The translations under genes were made by a program, and so were the position numbers. A stretch of 64,000 nt of DNA, taken from contig NZ_JACVOV010000002.1 in NCBI RefSeq assembly GCF_018882245.1, positions 248,001 through 312,000 on the forward strand, in the 5' to 3' direction. Positions 1 to 10,008 of this stretch are shown in pieces. The DNA comes from Polynucleobacter sp. AP-Capit-er-40B-B4 (GTDB taxonomy: Bacteria; Pseudomonadota; Gammaproteobacteria; Burkholderiales; Burkholderiaceae). The notes under the pieces were generated by a model that saw only the letters and a list, made by a program, of their open reading frames with translations, searched no databases and was not told the origin of the DNA. The stretch's first letter is position 1, and the number at the start of each line of letters is the position of its first letter.

Positions 1-217
1 GTTAATTGTGTTTTTTTATTGCGATGCACCATTTTAAGAGCCACATTTTCCAAAAGCAAGATATTTTTGTTGCAAAGCAACATATTTTTTACTAAACCGC
101 ATTTCAAGGCTTTAAATGAGGTATATCAATAACTTAGATATAAGCTCTTTAGATTTAAATGCCTAATAATTAGGCAGAAATTGCCAGCAGGGGCGCAAAC
201 TTCTGAGCAAAATACCT

Positions 218-913
218 CTATTTAACCCAGGTAGTAAATTCTTCAGCGGCAACTCTGGGGGTGTGAAAGGTATTCACTAAGGCGTTTTTATCTGCATAGC
301 CAAGTGCCATACCGCACACAAGCATCTCATTCTCCTGAGCGCCAATAGCGGGCAAGATGATCTTTGCGTAATCATTCCAGGCGGCTTGCGGGCATGTATC
401 CAAACCCTCACCTCTTGCGGCGACCATGATGTTTTGTAAGAACATGCCATAGTCAAGCATTGAGCCTCTACCAAGCTCCTTGTCGATTGTGAAAAATAGA
501 CATACGGGAGCACCAAATGCTTCAAAGTTTTTGCGATGCTGTGCATGCATCTTGTCTTTATCGCCCTTAGTAATTCCTAGTAATCCATATAAGCCCCAAC
601 CATTTTCACGACGCCTATCGATGTAGGGACTAAACCATTTAGCAGGGTAATACTCATAAGCAGGTTGATATTCTTTTGCCAACTCGGGATTGGCAGCAAT
701 ACTGTCATACGCTGCACAGACTTTTTCACATAGATCCTTGAGAGCAGTCCCTTCTATGACATAAGTTTTCCAAGGTTGCGTATTGGTGCCAGAAGGTGCG
801 CGAGCAGAGATATTGAGTAGCTTGAGAATGACTTCTTTTGAAACACCCTCTTTTGTGAATGCACGCACTGACATGCGAGATGTAATTGCCTCAGCCGGGG
901 TTAATGCTTTCAT
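218..913 (-). CDS. nitroreductase family protein
   Basis: N-terminal SRMSVRAF and ARAPSGTNTQPW motifs typical of FMN nitroreductases; 231 aa ORF. Confidence 0.9.
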   Translation of the reverse strand: MKALTPAEAITSRMSVRAFTKEGVSKEVILKLLNISARAPSGTNTQPWKTYVIEGTALKDLCEKVCAAYDSIAANPELAKEYQPAYEYYPAKWFSPYIDRRRENGWGLYGLLGITKGDKDKMHAQHRKNFEAFGAPVCLFFTIDKELGRGSMLDYGMFLQNIMVAARGEGLDTCPQAAWNDYAKIILPAIGAQENEMLVCGMALGYADKNALVNTFHTPRVAAEEFTTWVK

Positions 914-946
914 TACTGACCTTTGAAGATTAAATATATTGATAAC

Positions 947-3166
947 TTAAAGACTCTTCTTGGCCCGCGCCTGATGCAGCTTTCTATAGCTGTCAATTAG
1001 GCGATGGTGCCTATCAAGCCCCTCTAGCTGCATACTCGTTGGCATTAATCCGAAGAAGCGAACGCTGCCATCGATAGAGCCAAGCACGGCATCCATACGC
1101 GCATCGCCATACATCCGGCGGAAGTTCACTTCGTAATCAGCCATTTCAAGCTCATCATCTAGCAAGACTTCCAGGGCCGCATCCATTGCTTGGTAAAACA
1201 ATTTGCGCTCGACCGTATTGTCGTTGTACTGCAGAAAGGCGCCAACTAAGTCATGCGCCTCTTCATACTGTTTTAAAGCGAGTTGAATCAGTAGCTTTAA
1301 TTCAAGCACCGTTAACTGACCCCAAACGGTATTCTCATCAAACTCTATTCCAATGAGCGTAGCGATATCGCCATACTCATCAAGCTCATTATTTTCTAAG
1401 CGCTCGAGCAGGGATGCTAAGCGTGCATCATCCAAACGAGATAAATTCAGGATATCCTCACGGAATAACAATGCTTTGTTAGTGTTATCCCATACAAGAT
1501 CTTCGATTGGGTAGACCTCAGAATATCCCGGCACCAAAATTCGGCAGGCAGTTGCCCCTAACTCGTCATATACCGCTACATAAACCTCTTTACCGAGCTC
1601 TTTGAGGATGCCAAATAAAGTTTCGGCTTCTTTTACATTCGAATCTTCACCCTTGCTCGAGAAATCCCAATCTACGAATTGATAATCAGACTTTGCACTG
1701 AAGAAGCGCCACGATACGATCCCACTGGAATCAATAAAGTGCTCAACAAAGTTATTAGGTTCGGTCACTGCTTCACTGGAAAAGGTGGGCGGGGGTAAAT
1801 CATTAAGACCTTCTAAGCTACGGCCCTGCAATAACTCCGTCAGACTCCGTTCTAGAGCAACTTCTAAGCTGGGATGCGCACCAAAAGAGGCAAACACACC
1901 ACCCGTGCGTGGATTCATTAAAGTGACACACATCACTGGGTAGATACCGCCAAGCGATGCATCCTTTACCAAGACTGGGAAGCCCTGCTCTTCTAGACTT
2001 TGAATGCCAGCCAGAATACCGGGATATCTAGCTAGCACTTCCTGAGGCACATCTGGAAGCGCAATCTCACTTTCCAGAATTTCTCGCTTGACTGCTCTCT
2101 CAAAGATTTCTGATAGACACTGAACTTGGGCTTCGGCAAGCGTATTACCTGCACTCATACCATTACTCACAAAGAGATTTTCAATCAAGTTCGACGGAAA
2201 GTAGACTGTCTTGCCATCGGATTGACGCACATAAGGCAATGAACAGATACCGCGCTGTGCATTTCCAGAATTGGTGTCCACCAAATGGGATGCGCGCAAC
2301 TCACCGTCTGGGTTATAGATTTTTAGACAGTACTCATCCAGAATTTCTGTCGGCAATACATCTTTCTTAACAGGCGTAAACCAGCGCTCATTCGGGTAAT
2401 GCACAAACGCTGCATTAGCGATGTCCTCACCCCAGTAAGCGCCTGCATAAAAATGGTTATTACTCAAACGCTCGATGTACTCACCCAAGGCCGACGCCAG
2501 TGCACTCTCTTTCGTTGAGCCTTTGCCGTTGGTAAAGCACATTGGTGAATGTGCATCACGTACATGCAAAGACCACACATTAGGGATGAGATTGCGCCAT
2601 GAGGCAATTTCAATCTTGATGCCGAGGTTTGCGAGCAATGCTGACATATTGGCAATCGTTTCTTCCAAAGGAAGATCTTTACCAACAATATGTGTACTAG
2701 CTCCTGCATTTGGTTTTAGGGTCAGCAGACTCTGTGCATCGGCGTCTAGATTTGCGACCTCTTCAATAACAAAATCAGGTCCTTCCTGCACTACTTTCTT
2801 AACTGTGCAGCGCTCGATAGAACGCAAGATACCTTGGCGGTCTGTAGCAGAAATATCTGCTGGCAATTCAACTTGAATCTTAAAGATCTGTTTATAGCGA
2901 TTCTCTGGATCAACAATATTATTTTGCGAGAGGCGAATATTCTCAGTAGATAAATTACGAGTCTCGCAGTACAGCTTCACAAAGTAAGCAGCGCACAACG
3001 CTGATGAAGCCAAGAAATAATCAAATGGTCCTGGCGCAGATCCATCACCCTTGTATCGAATGGGTTGATCGGCAATTACCGTAAAGTCATCGAACTTCGC
3101 TTCAAGACGCAGCTTGTCGAGAAAATTGACCTTAATTTCCATGGGAATGATTCCAAAATAGTGCAA
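947..3166 (-). CDS. OsmC domain / YcaO domain protein
   Basis: N-terminal OsmC-like domain (PGPFDYFLASSALCAAYFVKLYC) followed by YcaO core (KGSTKESALASALGEYIERLSN; GNTLAEAQVQCLSEIFERAVKREI). Likely start is the internal Met at about 3142. Confidence 0.88.
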   Translation of the reverse strand: MHYFGIIPMEIKVNFLDKLRLEAKFDDFTVIADQPIRYKGDGSAPGPFDYFLASSALCAAYFVKLYCETRNLSTENIRLSQNNIVDPENRYKQIFKIQVELPADISATDRQGILRSIERCTVKKVVQEGPDFVIEEVANLDADAQSLLTLKPNAGASTHIVGKDLPLEETIANMSALLANLGIKIEIASWRNLIPNVWSLHVRDAHSPMCFTNGKGSTKESALASALGEYIERLSNNHFYAGAYWGEDIANAAFVHYPNERWFTPVKKDVLPTEILDEYCLKIYNPDGELRASHLVDTNSGNAQRGICSLPYVRQSDGKTVYFPSNLIENLFVSNGMSAGNTLAEAQVQCLSEIFERAVKREILESEIALPDVPQEVLARYPGILAGIQSLEEQGFPVLVKDASLGGIYPVMCVTLMNPRTGGVFASFGAHPSLEVALERSLTELLQGRSLEGLNDLPPPTFSSEAVTEPNNFVEHFIDSSGIVSWRFFSAKSDYQFVDWDFSSKGEDSNVKEAETLFGILKELGKEVYVAVYDELGATACRILVPGYSEVYPIEDLVWDNTNKALLFREDILNLSRLDDARLASLLERLENNELDEYGDIATLIGIEFDENTVWGQLTVLELKLLIQLALKQYEEAHDLVGAFLQYNDNTVERKLFYQAMDAALEVLLDDELEMADYEVNFRRMYGDARMDAVLGSIDGSVRFFGLMPTSMQLEGLDRHHRLIDSYRKLHQARAKKSL

Positions 3167-3235
3167 ATAATGATGTGAGCACCATTATCCATCGCAATGC
3201 CATTCAAGCGCAGCAGCCAGATCAAGACTCTGAAA

Positions 3236-3889
3236 TCAGCCCAGTAAATGACCAGTCTTTACAAAAATAGTGCAGCCTTCTTTACTAAAGGGCTGATGCA
3301 GGCTCATATGAGGACTTCTAATCCAAGAGCCAGCCGGGTAGCGCCCATGCTCATCTTCAAATACGCCATCCACCACAAAAATTTCTTCGCCACCATAATG
3401 CTTGTGTGGATTGAAATAGGTTTGAGGCGCCCATCGCACTAAAGTCGATCCGCTACCCTGCGTCATTAACGGCATGACATTGAGGCCGGGAACCATTCCC
3501 TGAAACCAAGGGGCAGTTTTTGTGTTGACTATCTCTCGCTCGACTTGATCTGGGCCAAGGTGTCGCAACTTTACAAACAGAGTACAGCCAGACTGGCTGA
3601 ATGGCGCATGCGAAGATCCAGGCGGATTCATCATATAAGTACCAGCAGGGTAATCACCTGTCTCGTCACTAAAGACGCCATCTAAAACGAATATCTCTTC
3701 ACCAAATTCATGGGTATGCATTTGAAATTTGGATCCCGGTTTATAGCGAACAATTGAGGTTGCCTTTGCCACCTCATCACCCATGCGATCAAGCATGCGC
3801 CTCTCGACCCCTGGCTCTGGGCTAGGAACCCAAGGTAGGTCATGGTGGTTAATGACAACTCTCTTACTGTAATCGGAGTGGATATTCAC
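3236..3889 (-). CDS. double cupin (ChrR-like) domain protein
   Basis: Two cupin repeats: HTHEFGEEIFVLDGVFSDETGDYPAGTY and HKHYGGEEIFVVDGVFEDEHGRYPAGSW. Confidence 0.85.
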   Translation of the reverse strand: MNIHSDYSKRVVINHHDLPWVPSPEPGVERRMLDRMGDEVAKATSIVRYKPGSKFQMHTHEFGEEIFVLDGVFSDETGDYPAGTYMMNPPGSSHAPFSQSGCTLFVKLRHLGPDQVEREIVNTKTAPWFQGMVPGLNVMPLMTQGSGSTLVRWAPQTYFNPHKHYGGEEIFVVDGVFEDEHGRYPAGSWIRSPHMSLHQPFSKEGCTIFVKTGHLLG

Positions 3890-3947
3890 TTATTGCATTT
3901 CTGATCTATAAACAGGAGCAAGCATAGCAAGCAAATGCCGAGCTTGC

Positions 3948-4736
3948 TTGAATGAGAATTTTGCCGCGTACGCTCATACGCGATCTGCGCTAAAGTCTCT
4001 TCAATCCACCCCATTTACAGAATTTTCTCAACAGAGCAACATGAGCCTACTTCCCAACCCCTTTCGCGCACTAGTTATTGGCTCCTCCGGAACCATAGGC
4101 TCTGCTTTTATGGATCTCTTAAAAGCTAACCCCGCATGCTTAGAGGTTATAGGAATCCATCGCAATTCTGAATTTCCGATTGATTATCAAAATCTGGAAT
4201 CCATTGAATCCTGCGCAATAGCACTTTCTCATGCGGAACCCTTTCAACTCATCATTAATACCATCGGGGTTTTGCACACGAATCAGTGGATGCCTGAAAA
4301 AAGAGTAGATGACCTCAATGCGGAGCAGCTCATGGAACTCATGACAATCAATGCAATTGGGCCAGCACTAACGATTCGTTACTTTTCAAAACTACTTGAT
4401 CCCAAAAATAGCATCATGGTGACTCTGTCAGCAAAAGTAGGCAGCATTGAAGATAACCGTCTTGGTGGCTGGTACAGCTATCGCGCCTCAAAGGCTGCAC
4501 TCAATATGTTGGTGAAGACAACATCGATCGAATGGGGACGCACAAAACCCAATACTGCATTAATCGCAATGCATCCCGGCACTGTGAACTCTAGACTCTC
4601 AAAGCCATTTCGTGGTGAGCAGATTGGTAGGCCTGCAGATCAAGCTGCAGCTGAGATGTTTAATGTGATCGAACATCTTCAAAAAGAAGACACGGGAAGC
4701 TTTCTGACTTATTCGGGTGAAAAGCTGCCTTGGTAA
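3948..4736 (+). CDS. SDR family oxidoreductase (C-factor-like)
   Basis: ALVIGSSGTIGSAF nucleotide-binding motif and YRASKAALNML (YxxxK). Likely true start near 4041. Confidence 0.85.
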   Translation: MNENFAAYAHTRSALKSLQSTPFTEFSQQSNMSLLPNPFRALVIGSSGTIGSAFMDLLKANPACLEVIGIHRNSEFPIDYQNLESIESCAIALSHAEPFQLIINTIGVLHTNQWMPEKRVDDLNAEQLMELMTINAIGPALTIRYFSKLLDPKNSIMVTLSAKVGSIEDNRLGGWYSYRASKAALNMLVKTTSIEWGRTKPNTALIAMHPGTVNSRLSKPFRGEQIGRPADQAAAEMFNVIEHLQKEDTGSFLTYSGEKLPW

Positions 4737-4759
4737 TGGAATAAACGCTTTTTTAAACT

Positions 4760-6019
4760 TTAGGGCGCATTTAACCACTTTGATCGATAAGCGCCATCAG
4801 GATCATGATCCTGAGCTTGCTTCTTCACATTAAATGGGCGCCCTCCGCGTGGATCAGTACCTCTTCCCGCTATGTATAACCAATTACCCTGGTTGCTATA
4901 CACATCATAGTCAACCAACTGAGATTCAAACCAAGCAGCGCCAGCGCGCCAATCGCCTTTCATGTCGTAAATCCAATAGCTTGCTACCACTTGACGCATA
5001 CGATTGGATAAAAATCCGGTTTGTTGGAGCTCGCGCATGCCAGCGTCAATAAAGTTCTCACCTGTGCAACCAGAAATCCATTGCTGAAATTTCTTTTTAT
5101 CAAAGCTATTGAGCTCTTTATCAATCAAACCTTGAGGTCGATAAAGTTTGCCTCCATACTTAAAATGTAGAAAACGGAAATAGTCTCTCCACAATAATTC
5201 AAACCACAGCCAATAAGTTCCGTCATTAGCGCCGTATGTTGACTCATAATTTTTTAGCTTCTGCACGATTGTTCTTGCCGAGCAACAGCCAAAGGCCAAC
5301 CATGGAGAAAACTTACTGGAATAGTCCATACCGGTCAATTGATTACGATTTTGCTTGTAGGTATCTGGCAAGCGACGCTCAAAGTACCGATCTAAATGGG
5401 CTAAAGCACTCAGCTCTCCACCATTAAAAGGAGATTGGACTTGCTTGGGAAATAAACCTTCCTTTGGATTAGTCGCAATACTCATCAGCGGCAATAGAGG
5501 AATGTGAGCCGGGATAGAAATCGGCTCCACATAGGAAAGATTTCCACGCTCAACCTCCTGGCGGAATTTGGTAAATACATCCGGCATCTCCCGCAAATCA
5601 AATGGCAAGTCCTTGGGATCAAGCATGCTTGATTGCCAAAATTGCCTGGTATTGAAACCCAGATTCTTAATTACATCTACCTCTGCAAGTTCCTCTGGAG
5701 CTTGGATTTGCTCGCAATATATAGAGTCAAATGACACTTGCTCTCTTAGTGATTGAAAAACCTTTGATGGCTCGCCACTGAGCTCTAGCAAATTAGAGCC
5801 CCTAGCAATTAATTGATGACGAAGCTCATCTAACGATTGCTGTAAAAATTCTCTAGAGTGATTAGCAAATCGAGGAAATCCCCAGCTGGTTAAATCATCA
5901 TTGCTAGCCGGATGAATATAGATTGGTAAAAGATGCTTAGCCGATGCGCATGCTTCTTTAAAACCGGGGTTATCTTCCAAGCGAAGATCATTCCTAAACC
6001 AATAGACGATGGTAGACAT
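4760..6019 (-). CDS. DASH-like cryptochrome / deoxyribodipyrimidine photolyase family
   Basis: N-terminal VYWFRNDLRLEDNPGF, C-terminal FAD domain (WFELLWRDYFRFLHFKYGGKLY, GWNLYIAGRGTDPRGGRPFN-like end). Confidence 0.88.
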   Translation of the reverse strand: MSTIVYWFRNDLRLEDNPGFKEACASAKHLLPIYIHPASNDDLTSWGFPRFANHSREFLQQSLDELRHQLIARGSNLLELSGEPSKVFQSLREQVSFDSIYCEQIQAPEELAEVDVIKNLGFNTRQFWQSSMLDPKDLPFDLREMPDVFTKFRQEVERGNLSYVEPISIPAHIPLLPLMSIATNPKEGLFPKQVQSPFNGGELSALAHLDRYFERRLPDTYKQNRNQLTGMDYSSKFSPWLAFGCCSARTIVQKLKNYESTYGANDGTYWLWFELLWRDYFRFLHFKYGGKLYRPQGLIDKELNSFDKKKFQQWISGCTGENFIDAGMRELQQTGFLSNRMRQVVASYWIYDMKGDWRAGAAWFESQLVDYDVYSNQGNWLYIAGRGTDPRGGRPFNVKKQAQDHDPDGAYRSKWLNAP

Positions 6020-6027
6020 GGCGCTTC

Positions 6028-7422
6028 TTAACTAAGATGAATCACTTGGTTTTGATATTGTCCGGCTAGTGCTTTTTTAACGATCTTATAAATATCAAGA
6101 TCGAATTCAGCATCGCCAGCACCTTTGATTTCAGTCAACTCATCCTCATTAATGGCAGTACCCAAGTAGCACCATTTATCCAAAACAATCATTTCTCCAT
6201 TGTCTTTGATGGCTATTGGGCCCTTGTAAGGCCAAGCCTGCACCCTATATAACTCCATTGCCGTCCTTAATTGCAGATTATGCATTTCAGTAGGCATGAT
6301 GCCAATGCATGCGCCACCACATTGCTTCACTTGATATCCAAAGCAGGCTTTTCCATCAACCGCTTTCTCAAGCCCCAGTAATACCTCGCATAAGCGATAT
6401 TTTTTTGCAATCGCCTTTAGATAGGAATTAGCCTCTCTTTTGTTGTAAAACAAACCAAAAAGATTATCTTGAAGACCGGGCATGAGATCTTTGTGGTTCA
6501 CAAGCGTTGGCTTTAGTGCCCCATTAGCATCTTTATCTAGGCTCCAAGCACAAAGATCTCTTGATCGACGAAGCTTTATATTCATACTGGGCATACGCTC
6601 TTTAATAAGCTTAGACTCCAATATTAAAGCTCCCAGCTCTCCACTCGTTTCAATCCAGTCAATGTCTCTCACCTGCAAAGATAATTTCATTTCCTTGCGC
6701 TGCGTTAACGACCCTTGAAAATGTCCCATCACCCTGCTGCGCAGGGAAATACTCTTTCCAATATATAAAGGGGTTCTATTTTCTCCATAAAAGATATAGC
6801 ACCCAGGAGCATCAGGTATTGAGTCAATTAATTCCTGATCGATGTTCGGTGGCAGGCTTGCATTTCCAATTAACTGATTAAGAGCTTCTAACAAGCGCTC
6901 CTTACCAACCGCTCTTTCGCATATTTGCCAAAACTGAAAAAGTAAGTCTGCATCGCCAAGTGCCCTATGTCTTGCGCTGACAGTCAAACCATGCTCACGA
7001 ATGATGGTGTCTAGATTGTGACGAGCTTGGTTGGGAAATAGGAGTCTTGAGAGTTTGACGGTACACAAGACTTTGGGCTTGAAATCCAAGCCTATTCTTT
7101 TAAAAGAGGCCTTAATAAATCCATAATCGAAGCGCGCATTGTGGGCAACAAATATCTTACCCTCGAGCTCAGCCTTTAGGTCTCTGGCTATTTCTTCAAA
7201 TCCAGGTTTGTCAGACACCATTTGTGGGGAGATCCCAGTGAGTCTTTGAATATTTTGCGGAATATAGACATGGGGGTTGATTAAGCTCTCCCAGACAGCA
7301 ACTCCGTTATTAGAAAGCGTTTTAATGCCTATTTCTGCAATGCGATCTCTGTCAAAATTCGAACCAGTTGTCTCAATATCAACAAAAGCAAGCCCTGGAT
7401 AGTTGATCGATTGCTTATTCAT
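6028..7422 (-). CDS. exonuclease (DnaQ-like) fused to GIY-YIG/UvrC-N (Cho-like) nuclease
   Basis: FVDIETTGSNFDRDRIAEIG (DEDD exonuclease) and PGCYIFYGENRTPLYIGKSISLRSRV (GIY-YIG). Confidence 0.88.
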   Translation of the reverse strand: MNKQSINYPGLAFVDIETTGSNFDRDRIAEIGIKTLSNNGVAVWESLINPHVYIPQNIQRLTGISPQMVSDKPGFEEIARDLKAELEGKIFVAHNARFDYGFIKASFKRIGLDFKPKVLCTVKLSRLLFPNQARHNLDTIIREHGLTVSARHRALGDADLLFQFWQICERAVGKERLLEALNQLIGNASLPPNIDQELIDSIPDAPGCYIFYGENRTPLYIGKSISLRSRVMGHFQGSLTQRKEMKLSLQVRDIDWIETSGELGALILESKLIKERMPSMNIKLRRSRDLCAWSLDKDANGALKPTLVNHKDLMPGLQDNLFGLFYNKREANSYLKAIAKKYRLCEVLLGLEKAVDGKACFGYQVKQCGGACIGIMPTEMHNLQLRTAMELYRVQAWPYKGPIAIKDNGEMIVLDKWCYLGTAINEDELTEIKGAGDAEFDLDIYKIVKKALAGQYQNQVIHLS

Positions 7423-7481
7423 AACATTAGAGAATCAGGCAATGGGGGATACTAGCCCCCCCTTTTTTTTCAACCTAAGCT

Positions 7482-8051
7482 TTAACTTGGGCTGCGATCC
7501 AGAAAGTTTGCAAAATCAAATACAGAATTAGGCCCACGCGGGACCTCTTCCACTTTTTTAAACTGCGCCTTCACCACTTTTTGAACCTCACCCTTTTGTC
7601 TTTTCTCCTTCTCAGGATCAAGAGGGGCGTAAGCAGTTCGCTCGGGCGCTTTTTTGACATCGCTAAAGCTGGGAACGTAATCCTTGATAGTAGATGCCAA
7701 GGTGACGTTGGCCATACAACTAAGCATGTAAGCCTCTAAGGATTGGTAAAGCTCCTTGGCAATATCGGATAACTCCACCTTACGCTTTTTAATGAGATTC
7801 ATGGCAAGCACGATATCTTTTATCGTAATCAAGCCAGGGTCTTGAGAAAGCACATATCCACCTCTGCGGCCTTTGGTGCCTTTTACAAACCCCGATTCTC
7901 TTAGGGGGCGCAATAAAAGCTCAATACGGCTAATTGATAAGTTTTGCCTCTTGGCCAACTCAGGAACGGGTACCGGCTGGCCGTTAACCGAGTGGCTAGC
8001 TATGTCTACCAGAGTATTGAGAGCCGCTTTTGCTGCTTTAGTGAGGTCCAT
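7482..8051 (-). CDS. Rrf2 family transcriptional regulator
   Basis: Winged-helix pattern LAKRQNLSISRIELLLRPLRESGFVKGTKGRRGGYVLSQDP; paralogue of 24357..24920. Confidence 0.82.
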   Translation of the reverse strand: MDLTKAAKAALNTLVDIASHSVNGQPVPVPELAKRQNLSISRIELLLRPLRESGFVKGTKGRRGGYVLSQDPGLITIKDIVLAMNLIKKRKVELSDIAKELYQSLEAYMLSCMANVTLASTIKDYVPSFSDVKKAPERTAYAPLDPEKEKRQKGEVQKVVKAQFKKVEEVPRGPNSVFDFANFLDRSPS

Positions 8052-8140
8052 TTTGAACTTAGCAAAGATGTTAGATTAGGTCTAGTATCAGACTGATTCC
8101 AACTTTTTGCTGCAGCGCACTTCTTAACCCTATTTAGCCC

Positions 8141-8632
8141 ATGGTTGAATGTACTCAAGACCAATATCAATTTGCTAATCGATTTTTGCGATTCATCTCC
8201 TACCTATTGTTGGGAGTAATCATTGCGCAATTTTTTAGCTGCTTAAGCGCCTATTTGTTCATTGGCGATTCACAAGCGGCAGGTATGTTAGCGCACATAC
8301 TGATACAGCATTTGTCTTATTACTTATTGGGCTGCACCTTTATAACCTTAAGCCTTGCCAATGTTCTTATCAAAAGAGGACAGCATGGCCTCAGGGTAAT
8401 TCGTATTCCCGCTCTTTTGCTGATCTTAGTCACCGCAGTCAGCAGCTTTCTGCTGATACCCCGCATGGATTACTTGCGAGAGACGGCTTTACTAGATGGT
8501 ATGCCCGTAGCGCTATCACCATTTGCTAGTTATTTTGCGATTTTGAATGGACTGACCTTTGCCTTGGTAATCACTCAGATAATTTGCAGTGGATTAATGG
8601 CGTGGCGCCTTAGTAAGCCCCGCTCATCCTAG
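8141..8632 (+). CDS. hypothetical multi-pass membrane protein
   Basis: 163 aa ORF with about four hydrophobic segments. Confidence 0.6.
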   Translation: MVECTQDQYQFANRFLRFISYLLLGVIIAQFFSCLSAYLFIGDSQAAGMLAHILIQHLSYYLLGCTFITLSLANVLIKRGQHGLRVIRIPALLLILVTAVSSFLLIPRMDYLRETALLDGMPVALSPFASYFAILNGLTFALVITQIICSGLMAWRLSKPRSS

Positions 8633-9052
8633 GTAGCGCCTTACTGCGGCAATGAGCGGCAACTGCTGTTCTTGCCTGATAAATTGGCCAATCTCTACGC
8701 GTAAGTTTGATTGGCTAATAAAGAAGGTTTTTGCATCCTCAAGAGGGATTTCTATTTTTGCCCACTGAGTATTGAATTCATAAATCTTTTCTTTGTAGCC
8801 AATAAACTTTTTAACAATCAGGCGTTTACCATCGATCTCGATTGTTTCGCTATCAAGCGCATGTCGGCAATAAATCAAAAATCCGATCGTTACTGCACCA
8901 ATCTCAACAATCGTAAAAATCGGAATGACCCAGACTCCCGCCAAAAGAAAGCCGATTGCGACCACAAAGGAGAGGCATACCAAAGCGATATAAAACTGCA
9001 GCAGCTGCTTTGGAGTCAGCGCGCAGTTTCTTCGCATTTGCCAAATCTTCAT
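8624..9052 (-). CDS. DUF2244-like membrane protein
   Basis: Two TM segments followed by IEIDGKRLIVKKFIGYKEKIYEF and IGQFIRQEQQLPLIAAVRRYLG, as in DUF2244 proteins. Confidence 0.65.
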   Translation of the reverse strand: MKIWQMRRNCALTPKQLLQFYIALVCLSFVVAIGFLLAGVWVIPIFTIVEIGAVTIGFLIYCRHALDSETIEIDGKRLIVKKFIGYKEKIYEFNTQWAKIEIPLEDAKTFFISQSNLRVEIGQFIRQEQQLPLIAAVRRYLG

Positions 9053-9077
9053 GCCAAGTCTGATTACAGGAGATGAA

Positions 9078-9224
9078 TTACTTGTTTTTTCGCTCTTGGG
9101 CTTTTGCCAACTGATCAGCGCTTCTTTGCTGAAAGTCCACCATGCTGTGGTAGCCCATTTGATAGCACGGGCAATGCTTTCCTAATATCCAGCGGGCAAG
9201 CTTGATGCGTAGTTTTTGTACCAT
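9078..9224 (-). CDS. hypothetical small protein (48 aa)
   Basis: Hand-translated: MVQKLRIKLARWILGKHCPCYQMGYHSMVDFQQRSADQLAKAQERKNK*; below the ORF-track length cutoff. Confidence 0.5.
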   Translation of the reverse strand: MVQKLRIKLARWILGKHCPCYQMGYHSMVDFQQRSADQLAKAQERKNK

Positions 9225-9359
9225 TTTGGGTCTCCAAGAATTGAACGTCTAATGTAAACGGAAATTGCGTTTATTGCTGGCCGTGGATGCAAACATGGGG
9301 GGATTTCAGTAGCGAAGTGGTCATCAGCAAAAAGTATTCAAATCCATTACATTGAATCC

Positions 9360-10004
9360 ATGACTGAATCCAACCCCACCCCACGCAAAATCCCATTATT
9401 TCCCCTGGGTACAGTACTTTTCCCAGACGGCGTGATCGCCCTTAAAATTTTTGAAGCTCGCTACCTTGACATGATTAAGCAATGTTTGCGCGAGAAGACT
9501 GAGTTTGGCGTGGTTAGCATCATCAAAAATACCAATAACGACAATGAGAGCGAACCCCCTACTTTTGCCAGCATTGGTACCCTAGCGTTGATCGAAGACT
9601 TTGATCCTGTGCAGCCCGCCCTGTACATGACTAAATCATGTGGGACGCAGCGCTTTAAGTTACTAAATAGCACCCAACAAAATAATGGCCTTTGGGTTGG
9701 TGAAGTGGAGCTGCTGGATAAAGATCCACTCATGCCCATTCCCAAAGAACATCAAGGCGTCGCTAAATTACTCAATGAGATTATTTCAGTCATTCAGAGT
9801 GAAGATTTGCTAGGCGATGCCCCTTTCAAGAAACCCTTTAAGACCGATGATTGCGGCTGGGTCTCCAATCGCCTAGCCGAACTCTTGCCAATCTCTCTTG
9901 CACAGAAAAATCACCTCTTAGGCCAAACCAATCCACGGATTAGACTCGATCTTATTACTGAAATCATTGAGGATGATGATTTAAGAAATCTGAAGATGCA
10001 CTAA
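9360..10004 (+). CDS. LON peptidase substrate-binding domain protein
   Basis: KIPLFPLGTVLFPDGVIALKIFEARYLDMI motif typical of Lon N-terminal domain proteins. Confidence 0.88.
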   Translation: MTESNPTPRKIPLFPLGTVLFPDGVIALKIFEARYLDMIKQCLREKTEFGVVSIIKNTNNDNESEPPTFASIGTLALIEDFDPVQPALYMTKSCGTQRFKLLNSTQQNNGLWVGEVELLDKDPLMPIPKEHQGVAKLLNEIISVIQSEDLLGDAPFKKPFKTDDCGWVSNRLAELLPISLAQKNHLLGQTNPRIRLDLITEIIEDDDLRNLKMH

Positions 10005-10008
10005 GCCC

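Noticed and set aside
2475-2876. 133-aa plus-strand ORF inside the OsmC-YcaO gene
   Set aside because: Antisense to a well-supported coding frame, no recognisable domain.
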